A stretch of DNA of 13,594 nucleotides, taken from positions 1 through 13,594 of the forward strand of contig JAYREU010000056.1 of the NCBI GenBank assembly GCA_041908765.1, given 5' to 3'. The notes beneath the pieces were generated by a model. The model was not told the DNA's origin. It did no database searches and saw only the letters and a program-made list of their open reading frames with translations. This stretch comes from CAYUST01 sp041908765 (GTDB lineage Bacteria; Patescibacteriota; Gracilibacteria; Absconditabacterales; Absconditicoccaceae). Positions 7,289-13,594 of the stretch are shown in pieces. Each line of letters begins with the position of its first letter. Within the stretch, counting starts at the first letter, position 1. A program made the translations under genes and the position numbers.

Positions 7289-7329
7289 AAGTGTTTTATT
7301 GTTTTGTCAATAAAATACAAGTGTTTTAT
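7289..7329. repeat. Direct repeats AAGTGTTTTAT and inverted repeat between mutL and the 278-residue gene
   Basis: AAGTGTTTTAT occurs at 7289-7299 and 7319-7329, exactly 30 bases apart, and once more at 5893-5903 before the DoxX-like gene. Between the two copies, TTTTATTG (7294-7301) and CAATAAAA (7308-7315) form an 8-bp inverted repeat over a minus-strand TTGACA. It could be an operator or an AT-rich terminator for mutL. Confidence 0.4.
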
Positions 7330-7341
7330 ATAAAATAGCTA

Positions 7342-9081
7342 TTACCTTGCAAATAGCTTGTCTACCTGATTTTTGGGGATTTTGACGATACTGGGTCTGC
7401 CGTGTTGGCAAACGAACATCTTGCTAATCCGTTGTTGGCCATCGACGAGTAAGCGTTGCATTTCTGGGAAAGAAAGTGGCTGGCCGGCTTTGATCGATGC
7501 TTTACAGGCTTTGGTTGCCAAGATCTCATCGAGCAACACCTGGAGTGAAATTTCAGGCGCCAGCCACAATTGTTCAAGTACACGCTGGATATCTACGCGG
7601 TTAGCGAGCAATGCTTGAGGCACAGCATACAAAATCACCTGTTGGGAATCAAAGACACTTGCATCAAAACCAATTGCACGGAGTTGCTCACAGCTACGTT
7701 CGATATCGACCATCTGCGGATAGCGCACCAGCAATGGTTGTAACAAAAGCTCGGGGACAAGTCACTGCTCCTCTATCTGCTGACGCATACGCTCGAAGGT
7801 AATTCTTTCTGCCAGAGCATGCTGATCCACATAGTAGAGAAAGTCCTGTGAAGTAAGCATGATATAGCTGTCTCGGAGCTGGCCGACGAGATGGAGCGTT
7901 TCGTTATCTAATTGCACGGTCGTGTCGGTCGTAGGTTGTAATGACTGTGCACTAGTGAATCAGGCTTGATGAGGCAGATCGAGTGACTGCTGATGACCAG
8001 CGCCATACTGTGCATATCCAGGACTCGTAGATTGTCGTGCGGGGCTGAACGATGCATTTGGATGCTGCGCTCGATGGACTTTTTGTTCGCCGAAACTTGT
8101 TTCGATCGCTTGCTGAACACGCTGAAACATGCTCCCTGGATCCAGAAATCTCACTTCTTGCTTTTTGGGATGGACGTTGCAGTCGACTAGTGTTGGGAGA
8201 CAGTCGAGAAAAATCACGGCAAAGGGGAAACGATTCCCAGGCATCTGTCTTTGATACATATCGAGCAATGCCTTCCTGAGTAACTTATCAGTAACGGGTC
8301 TGTGATTCATATACAAATAAATATGATCACCCGTAGGGAAATGTAATGTTGTATCACTGATGAGCCCATAAATATGTACTTGTTCATCTCACAAAATTAT
8401 CTCTCTGAGATGCGCGCCTCGTTCTTTGTCGAACAACGCCTGTACTCTCTCAAGTAACGTATCTACTTTGGAAAGTTGATAAATCGTTTTCGCGTCCTTG
8501 ATCACCGTCCACGCAATCTGCGGATGTGCCAAAAAATAATTGAGCAACACATGATGCACATGCGTTCGTTCGGTCGTTGCTGATTTGAGAAATTTTTTGC
8601 GTGCGGGGATATTTGCAAAGAGATGTTCAATAATAATCGTAGTGCCGTGGGGATGAGCGAAAGGGAGTTCTTTGATATGTACCTGCTCGTCGACTTTACT
8701 CAGTTCTCGTCCTACGCCTGCGGGAAGCACTTCGTCAGCACTCCTCGTTTGGATACGCATCGTACTTACTTCTGCTATACTCGCCAATGCTTCTCCTCTG
8801 AATCCATAACTCATGATGTGTTCGAGATCTGCTTCCTCAGCAATTTTGGAGGTCGCGTAGCGCTCGATCGTCAACGGTAAATCTGTACGTGGAATTCCTG
8901 TCCCATCATCGCTAATAAGTAAACGAGTCATCCCCGCATCGGTCACTTCAATACGGATTTGGGTAGCTCACGCATCGATACTATTCTCGAGCAACTCTTT
9001 CACCAACGCAGCAGGACGCTCGACGATTTCGCCGGCTTTGAGTCTGTTGATAAGATGTTGCGGAAGTCTGTGGATGGGCAT
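7342..9081 (-). CDS. mutL: DNA mismatch repair protein MutL, endonuclease type
   Basis: 579 residues, ATG 9079-9081 to TAA 7342-7344, full length. Its likely role is to couple MutS mismatch recognition to strand incision. The N-terminal GHKL ATPase has all motifs: KAGEIVERPA, KELLENSIDAG with Glu29 and Asn33, DDGTGI, ERYATSKI and YGFRGEALASI. The transducer part holds CNVHPKKQEVRF. A Gln/Ser/Pro-rich linker (about 310-385) leads to the MutL_C domain. There, DQHALAERITFE (419-430) fits DQHA(x)2E(x)4E, ACKASIKAG (525-533) fits the ACR motif and CQHGRP (558-563) the C.HGRP motif, so the metal-dependent nicking activity known from B. subtilis MutL is expected. TGA is Gly at codons 38, 231, 374 and 440, with codon 38 the invariant Gly of the ATP-binding motif. 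rnhA lies upstream in the same direction. Confidence 0.97.
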
Positions 9082-9124
9082 GAACGGAAGAATTGAGATT
9101 TAAGAATTAAGAATTGAGAACATC

Positions 9125-9189
9125 CGTCATCCTGAGTGCAACGAAGGATCTCCTAAATCATGAGATGTTTCGCTTCGCTCAACATGACG
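9125..9189. repeat. Palindromic GTCATCCTGAG-type repeat
   Basis: CGTCATCCTGAGTGCAACGAAGGATCT on the left and AGATGTTTCGCTTCGCTCAACATGACG on the right are imperfect reverse complements over about 27 bases, with a short AT-rich loop. From memory, intergenic repeats with the same CGTCATCCTGAG...GAAGGATCT core occur in many bacterial genomes; I could not check this. It fills most of the gap between rnhA and mutL and could attenuate read-through. An AT-rich GAATTGAGATTTAAGAATTAAGAATTGAG tract directly precedes it. Confidence 0.65.
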
Positions 9190-9194
9190 TACGT

Positions 9195-9704
9195 TTATTG
9201 TGCAAATGCATAACTCGCTTTCTTTGCTAACGTATCAGCTAACTCATTGTACGTCGTTCAAATATGTGCTTTGATTCGTGTTCGTTTGAGATGAGTGAAA
9301 TAGGGAAGGAGGTAATCAAGTTCTTGTCGCAACTCGACGTTTTGGATAGGACGTCCGCGTCAGGTAAGTTTCCGGCCTCTGGCTTTCCAGACCTGTAGCC
9401 ACTCTGTTACTCATTTCTGGACATACTGACTGTCGGTGAAGAGTTCAATATGTTTGTCACATGTCGCCAAAGCAGTCCCACCAAAGAACCCCATCGGTGC
9501 AATTGGTGTATCTTGTTTTTGTCCCAATAAGACACGGAGTGTAGCAACGACTGCAGTCAGTTCCATCACATTATTGGTAGTATGCTGGAGTCCTCAAGAG
9601 TAGTGTGTCACCTTTTTTCACTCGACAAATACTGCTGCTCGTCCTCATGGACCTGGATTCCCCAATGCACTTCCATCGGTAAAGATAGCTAATTTCGATT
9701 GCAT
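9195..9704 (-). CDS. rnhA: Ribonuclease HI
   Basis: 169 residues, ATG 9702-9704 to TAA 9195-9197. It cleaves the RNA strand of RNA-DNA hybrids, for example primers and R-loops. The active-site carboxylates are in place: Asp10 in IFTDGSALGNPGPGG, Glu48 in NNVMELTAVV, Asp91 in LFTDSQYV and Asp157 in NELADTLA, with His147 in IKAHIG. Six TGA codons read as Gly (20, 29, 37, 98, 115, 149), including the Gly after GNPGP and the Gly after the catalytic His. The standard code would leave no recognisable gene. A loop of roughly 15-20 extra residues (about 61-83, GQKQDTPIAPMGFFGGTALA) lies between the second and third motifs. It is slightly longer than E. coli RNase HI (155). mutL follows on the same strand after a palindromic repeat. 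Confidence 0.96.
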
Positions 9705-9739
9705 ACAATTCACATGATGCGGAACTAAAGGGGTTGGCT

Positions 9740-9767
9740 TTGACTTTGTAGATAACCTTATTATAGT
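9740..9767 (+). promoter_or_regulatory. Promoter of the PrsW-like gene
   Basis: TTGACT (9740-9745) and TATAGT (9762-9767) are separated by 16 bases, 32 bases before the ATG at 9800, within the 95-bp gap shared with divergent rnhA. Confidence 0.55.
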
Positions 9768-9799
9768 GACATTGATATCTATTTACTCCCCAAATACAA

Positions 9800-10618
9800 A
9801 TGGTCATCCTAGGTCTCACGGTAAGCACGCTTTTGCTTTTGGCATGCTGGTTGTGGGTATTTCAGCACGTCTTTGCAGGCAAATCTCCTGCGCACTTTGG
9901 GCGTGGACTCTTGGGATGAGGTATCGGCGCTCTCGTAGTCGTAGGTGTCTCGACCTACTACAAACAAAAAGGTATCGATATGTACGACACCAACATGCTC
10001 ACTCCCATTATCGTCAGTGCAGTTTTGATCGTGCGAAGTATCCTCACGCGACACCTTCGTCACAAACTGCTGATGATTGGTACGTTTTTGCTTATTGTAT
10101 TGTTAGGATCATACTTTGCGTACAGCTCGCTCGTAGCCAGTAGTCTCATAGCGATCATTCTCGCAGCGACGCTCGAAGAAGCTATCAAGTTTTTCGCCGG
10201 TCATCAAAGATATATGCAACACAAGGCCATCATCAGTGACCTCCTCATGCGATGTATGTTGAGTGCGCTCTGATTCGCCTTCATCGAAAACCTCGTCTAT
10301 CTGCTCCAAGGCATAGGTTTCCTCCTCTGACGACAACAACAACTCCAACGATGAGCACAACTCGTCTTTGTGAGAAGTTTCTTTGGATCACGAGTACATA
10401 TGCTCTTTGGCGTACTCGTCGCACGAGGTGTCATGCAACAACTCAAAACACACCATTACCGTTGGAGTATATTGGGAATCATTGGTGGCATTCTCCTCCA
10501 CACGCTCTACAATCTCAGTCTCCAAAGCGCAAGCGCAATAGCCCTCCTTGGAGTTTTGGTGGTTGGTTATTTCGTATTTAGTTGGCTACTTTTTCAAACG
10601 GACCGTTTGTATGTATAG
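9800..10618 (+). CDS. PrsW-like intramembrane metalloprotease
   Basis: 272 residues, ATG 9800 to TAG 10616-10618, with TGA as Gly at codons 40, 158, 177 and 185. It is a polytopic membrane protein with about seven to eight hydrophobic segments. The PrsW/CPBP-type metal-site motifs appear in order: ATLEEAIKF (Glu126, Glu127, Lys130; the EExxK motif), GFAFIENLVYLL (Glu163, Asn164), His200 in SRVHMLFG and His234 in LLHTLYN. Such enzymes cleave membrane-embedded substrates; B. subtilis PrsW cleaves the anti-sigma factor RsiW, but no anti-sigma gene is adjacent, so the substrate is unknown. The Gly at codon 158 falls in the conserved G-F-x-x-x-E-N motif. It is divergent from rnhA and followed by converging genes. 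Confidence 0.88.
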
Positions 10619-10662
10619 TACATCTATAAGATCAAATTTCTCTACTGAACTATCATAACACC

Positions 10663-10687
10663 AAAAAAATAGCCAACTAATTGGCTA
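10663..10687 (-). terminator. Intrinsic terminator (minus strand)
   Basis: On the minus strand TAGCCAA, loop TTAG and TTGGCTA form a perfect 7-bp stem followed by seven T (10669-10663). It lies about 40 bases after the stop at 10727 and also separates this operon from the converging PrsW-like gene. Confidence 0.75.
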
Positions 10688-10726
10688 CTCTTCAAATATA
10701 TCCAAGATTGCAAAAGGAGTGGAGTC

Positions 10727-11098
10727 TTAGCTCTCTTGTGTATACTTCTCAACAATCAAGGAGAGCTGTTGCAAAGCAAGAGTGATCTCCGAGGGAAAAG
10801 GCTGTTGGTGTGCTTCGTGATATGCCCTGATCTGTTTCACTTGTTGTGCAACCTTCAAAAGGACTGTATCAAATGCATCGACCTGCTCGAGCAAATCAAG
10901 ATTAATTTCACCGATGAGTTCTATGACTTCGTCTAGTTCTCATGTTGCGAGCAATATTTCAGCTTGCTGCAACTGTATCAGTATTTCATGGTATGTTTGA
11001 GGAATAGAACTACCTCAGATCATATCCTTGGTGATCTCATGTTTCATTTGCTCAAGCAAATCAGCTAGCTCATGATGCAGAGTGTTTTGTGTCGTCAT
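10727..11098 (-). CDS. Small all-helical protein, unknown function
   Basis: 123 residues, ATG 11096-11098 to TAA 10727-10729, with TGA as Gly at codons 28 (11015-11017) and 53 (10940-10942). The protein is acidic and almost entirely predicted helix, rich in Leu, Glu and Gln (ELADLLEQMKHEI, EILIQLQQAEILLATGELDEVIELIGEINLDLLEQV, ALQQLSLIVEKY), suggesting a helical bundle or coiled coil. It has no membrane segment and no cysteine. It lies 25 bases after the nucleotidyltransferase-like gene on the same strand and is followed by a terminator, so the two probably form an operon, although a TATAAT (11106-11111 on the minus strand) also sits just before its start. RAYHEAH (91-97) formally fits the RX4-6H motif of HEPN domains, which is weak evidence alone. 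Confidence 0.75.
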
Positions 11099-11123
11099 AG
11101 GATACATTATAAAGGATAAATAC

Positions 11124-11906
11124 TTAGACAGGTCTTCAAGTTTTCCTATCTACTAACTGACATGATTCTAAGGCAGGACAAACTCATGACTTTATTCTCT
11201 CTGCATCATATTTATGAGGAACAGGGACTCCATCTTCAAAATACGCAATTGAGATGCTTTCATATACCGGTAAATCTACAATTTCCCCTTGCTGTACATC
11301 TTTACGATAACTTGCGACATATCTTGCGACTACATCTGAACATCTGTCTGAAAGTTTCTCTCTGACATACTCCTTGGCTTTTTCGCATTGGAGAAGTTCC
11401 TCTGGCTGTATAATTTTTTCTACCAAAACGACATCTACCGCGTGTTCTCCAATAAAGGGATGTTTGCCGTCAAATGGTTCATGATTCCCCTGATATCTTA
11501 CTCCCTCTATTGCTCCTCTATACTGGTAAGGCTCCAAGAGAGGTTTGCCTTTTGCAATCTTGTTGAGGTTGGCAACAAATTTTTCATATGCGTTTTGTGA
11601 GGTGAAGAATATATCTATATCATTTGTTTCGAACAAGTGACCATACAGTGCCTTTCATCCAATATATCCTCCGTTTTGCTCGATAAGTGCTGCCAATAGT
11701 GGATTAATGCTCTTAATGTTTCATAATACTTTCTTCTGGTCGCAATGAAGGAGTAATCGCTCTTTGGCAAGATCGGTGAACTCAGGTTTCATAGATTTCT
11801 GTAGTGTCTCAGAAATTTCTGATGCTTTCTGATTGGTATGCTTCTTTGTCTGAGGTGAGAAATAGGAGGCAATGTTACTCAATCGAGGCGATAATGTTGT
11901 TTTCAT
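11124..11906 (-). CDS. Nucleotidyltransferase-superfamily-like protein
   Basis: 260 residues, ATG 11904-11906 to TAA 11124-11126, with TGA as Gly at codons 62, 84, 241 and 257. The central part fits the minimal nucleotidyltransferase fold: Gly-Gly (83-84; the second Gly is TGA 11655-11657) in YIGGKALYGHLF, then Asp96 and Asp98 in TNDIDIFF, then a third carboxylate Asp158 in HAVDVVLVEKI. This is the hG[GS]...DhDh...hDh pattern of MNT/AbiEii-type enzymes. The N-terminal 70 residues are polar and lack a recognised domain (SPQTKKHTNQKASEIS). The C-terminal part (DLPVYESISIAYFEDGVPVP) is unassigned. It could be a toxin, an antitoxin or an RNA-modifying enzyme; the sequence alone does not decide. 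It is probably cotranscribed with the 123-residue gene. Confidence 0.75.
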
Positions 11907-11999
11907 GTTTTTTGGTGTAAATAAATGAATAAAAATAATAAACCAATTTTCTAATCGGACTATTCCGTAGCAACTCGCCTAGTAGTAGAGAGCAACGGA

Positions 12000-12407
12000 T
12001 TAGTTCTCCTTTGAAACACTCTGCTCATCATAGTCTACTTGCTCAAGCACTTTACCGGCAAATCATCCATGATCTCTTTTAATTATCTGTTGATTGTCAG
12101 TGGTCCAATACACTTGATGTCCATCATGCATTGCGCCTTTGTCTTTGATTCTTCGGTTTAACTTACGCAGTTGTGGTCATATCAAGCAGGTGAAGAACAA
12201 AGGAAGAATGAGATGTTCGTTATTTTCGAGATACTGTATTTTTTCAGACACTGCATCTGCGATTCAAAAAACAGTAAGTGCTCAAATCAATCATTGTCTC
12301 GTTTTGTACGCAACATCATTTAGTTTAGTAAGTTTTTCCTTCATCTCAGGGGTGAGTTTTTGGATACACATGTCTGCAACAAAGTCTGGGATTTTGATAG
12401 TGTTCAT
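12000..12407 (-). CDS. Small putative membrane protein, unknown function
   Basis: 135 residues, ATG 12405-12407 to TAA 12000-12002, with five TGA codons read as Gly (39, 42, 48, 77, 115); three fall within ten codons in GLIGALTVFG. Two hydrophobic stretches are seen, about 39-52 (GLIGALTVFGIADAV) and about 65-77 (LILPLFFTCLIG), with a charged amphipathic N-terminus (IQKLTPEMKEKLTKLNDVAYKTRQ) and a polar C-terminal domain (KLNRRIKDKGAMHDGHQVYW, then KRDHGGFAGKVLEQVDYDE). The standard code shows nothing here. I recognise no family. One copy of the 145-nt repeated element lies just before the start codon. Confidence 0.72.
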
Positions 12408-12435
12408 AATGTTAGAGTATATAATAAAGAATGTC

Positions 12436-12580
12436 TCAGATCATGTAGTGCATCCATCACGCTAGAGGAAATGCCTCTGGAAATACCTGCGTAATAACAC
12501 TTTATTTCTGTATACCCTGATCGAGATAGTGGCGTTATACAGATCCCAAATGTGAAAAAGACTGAGAAGTTAGGGAGAAA
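12436..12580. repeat. Structured non-coding repeat, copy A
   Basis: This 145-nt element aligns end to end with 13452-13594. Identical blocks are TCAGATCAT (12436-12444), GGAAATACCTGC (12479-12490), CTGATCGAGAT, and a nearly identical 39-base block from GATCCCAAATGTG to the end. A hairpin at 12462-12480 pairs CTAGAGG with CCTCTGG around loop AAATG. GATCA near one end can pair with TGATC near the middle. Neither copy has a common open frame, so it is not a gene remnant with a preserved protein. It lies upstream of the 135-residue gene. Confidence 0.7.
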
Positions 12581-12588
12581 AATTCCCC

Positions 12589-12617
12589 CTCCCCTCAAAG
12601 ATATGCAGAGAGGGGAG
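12589..12617 (-). terminator. Terminator of the DHH-motif gene
   Basis: CTCCCCTC (12589-12596) and GAGGGGAG (12610-12617) form a perfect 8-bp GC-rich stem with a 13-base loop. On the minus strand the stem is followed by GGGAATTTTT. It begins 13 bases after the stop at 12630. Confidence 0.6.
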
Positions 12618-12629
12618 AGAGAGCCAAAT

Positions 12630-13415
12630 TTAGATTTTCTCAATTACATATGCTTTCACTGCATCATGGTTTGGATATCCTCACCAGTATGCATTTCCAC
12701 CTTTGATACCGAGGCCACTACCTCCATTTCGTCCACCAGGGAATGCATCACCAAGTTCTTTACACAATGCACCATCACCGAAGAAGTTGACTTCACCATC
12801 TCCAGAAAGGATCAAGAGATTAGTATATGTTCCAAATAATCTATCAGTCACGGTAGCAGATTTGCTATGAGGCAACATTACTACCACTAATGCGCCATCC
12901 AACAACACTTCTTTGTTTGCTACCGCATCTCTAGCTTGATCTTCTTGCTCTGACATAATACCTTGAGCTTTTCTATCCATATAACGAACCATATCGATCA
13001 TTTTCTGCTGTTCCTTGGTATCATTGATACCTTTGGTTGCCAAGAGTTGTTGCATAGCAGGGATATAACCACTATCGTTTGCTGCAATGAGTTCATCTTT
13101 GAGCGAAGGTGCGACATCGATCATCTCCAATACCTGCATGATTGATGCTTTCTCTTGTGCTCTGTTCCCATGATGATCAATACTCATAACGTGAGCATAC
13201 TCACCTTCACCGGCACCAGCCAATTCAATTGCTACAGGTTGCTTTCCTTCTGCTACCAATTGTGCAATTTCCTCTGCATAATCTTCAACTTTTGCTCCCC
13301 ATCCCAATCCTTTATCCAAGTAAGGGATGTTGTTTACATCAAGCGTTTCCTTGATGTGTGTCATTTCTGCATCGTTACCTCCTAGCAAAAAGACTTTTTG
13401 TGTTCAATTGTTCAT
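12630..13415 (-). CDS. DHH-motif phosphoesterase-like protein
   Basis: 261 residues, ATG 13413-13415 to TAA 12630-12632, with TGA as Gly at codons 4 (13404-13406) and 245 (12681-12683). Residues 1-12 (MNNGTQKVFLLGG) start a nucleotide-fold-like strand. HVMSIDHHGNRA (75-86) has the DHH triad of the DHH phosphoesterase superfamily. IAANDSGYIPAM (110-121) provides another Asp, as in that family. MVRYMDRKAQGI and MLPHSKSATVTDRL follow, then VNFFGDGALCKEL and a glycine-rich end (FPGGRNGGSGLGIKGGNAYW), comparable in position to the glycine-rich DHHA1 substrate loop. Classic members have DxD and DHH sites for Mn2+; I cannot confirm all ligands. The substrate is unknown. Copy B of the structured repeat lies immediately upstream. 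Confidence 0.78.
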
Positions 13416-13451
13416 GTGTGATAATAATATAAGGTATAAAATCCTACTCCA

Positions 13452-13594
13452 TCAGATCATTCAGGACGTCCGCCATGCTGTAGGAATGCCTACGGAAATA
13501 CCTGCACAACCGACTCCACTCCTGAGTGATCTGATCGAGATGTTGGCAGTCTACGGATCCCAAATGTGAAAAAGACGGAGAAGTTAGGGAGAAA
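13452..13594. repeat. Structured non-coding repeat, copy B (reaches the window edge)
   Basis: This is the second copy of the element at 12436-12580, 143 nt to the window end, where it may continue. The hairpin at 13478-13495 pairs CTGTAGG with CCTACGG around AATG. It keeps the fold of copy A although two of its base pairs differ on both sides. ATCAGATCA (13451-13459) is the exact reverse complement of TGATCTGAT (13527-13535), closing the hairpin region in a longer stem. It lies 36 bases upstream of the DHH-motif gene. Confidence 0.7.

Noticed and set aside
12404..12643. Minus-strand frame of 79 codons across repeat copy A
   Set aside because: The equivalent frame in copy B is broken by TAG, and no protein similarity is kept between copies, so the region behaves as non-coding.
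1..13594. tRNA, rRNA, CRISPR arrays, transposase genes
   Set aside because: I looked for cloverleaf arms with GTTC(G/A)A loops, regularly spaced repeats and transposase motifs on both strands and saw none. A dedicated tRNA or Rfam scan could still find something small.

Overview
The window comes from a bacterium that reads UGA as glycine (translation table 25), so it belongs to the Gracilibacteria/Absconditabacteria (BD1-5/SR1) branch of the Patescibacteria. The sequence shows this directly. Under the standard code nearly every gene here is broken by TGA, yet each of these codons sits where a glycine is expected. Examples are the RSSLARLGL motif of dCTP deaminase, IQGGPHEH and HKTLRGPRG of serine hydroxymethyltransferase, NSIDAG of MutL and GNPGPGG of RNase HI. 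I count 46 in-frame TGA codons in 14 genes. All coordinates here use TGA = Gly and only TAA/TAG as stops. Few starts have a clear Shine-Dalgarno sequence, and several -10 boxes lie very close to the start codon.

Layout. 1-894 (+): 3' part of an unrecognised hydrophilic protein. 959-1501 (-): winged-helix regulator-like protein, divergent from dcd (1765-2355, +) across a 263-bp region rich in inverted repeats. 2419-2694 (+): small membrane protein, then a terminator. 2891-3481 (+): ClpP-like serine peptidase in an AT-rich stretch. 3528-3950 (-): membrane protein visible only with the altered code. 4047-4238 (+): tiny protein with two copies of a Trp/His motif, then a strong terminator. 4369-5727 (-): glyA. 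5921-6352 (+): DoxX-like membrane protein with a Cys/His-rich tail, then a terminator.

6424-7260 (-): unrecognised soluble protein. 7342-9081 (-): full-length mutL of the endonuclease type. 9195-9704 (-): rnhA, separated from mutL by a 65-bp palindromic repeat. 9800-10618 (+): PrsW-like intramembrane protease, divergent from rnhA. 10727-11098 and 11124-11906 (-): a small helical protein and a nucleotidyltransferase-like protein, 25 bp apart. 12000-12407 (-): small putative membrane protein. 12630-13415 (-): DHH-motif protein.

Upstream of each of the last two minus-strand genes lies one copy of a roughly 145-nt non-coding element. Its hairpin shows compensatory base changes between the copies, and it is the most novel-looking signal here. 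Functionally the window mixes housekeeping genes (nucleotide pool: dcd; one-carbon metabolism: glyA; DNA repair and replication: mutL, rnhA) with small lineage-specific membrane and unknown proteins. No tRNA, rRNA, insertion sequence or CRISPR array was seen, and no gene-free stretch exceeds about 265 bases.
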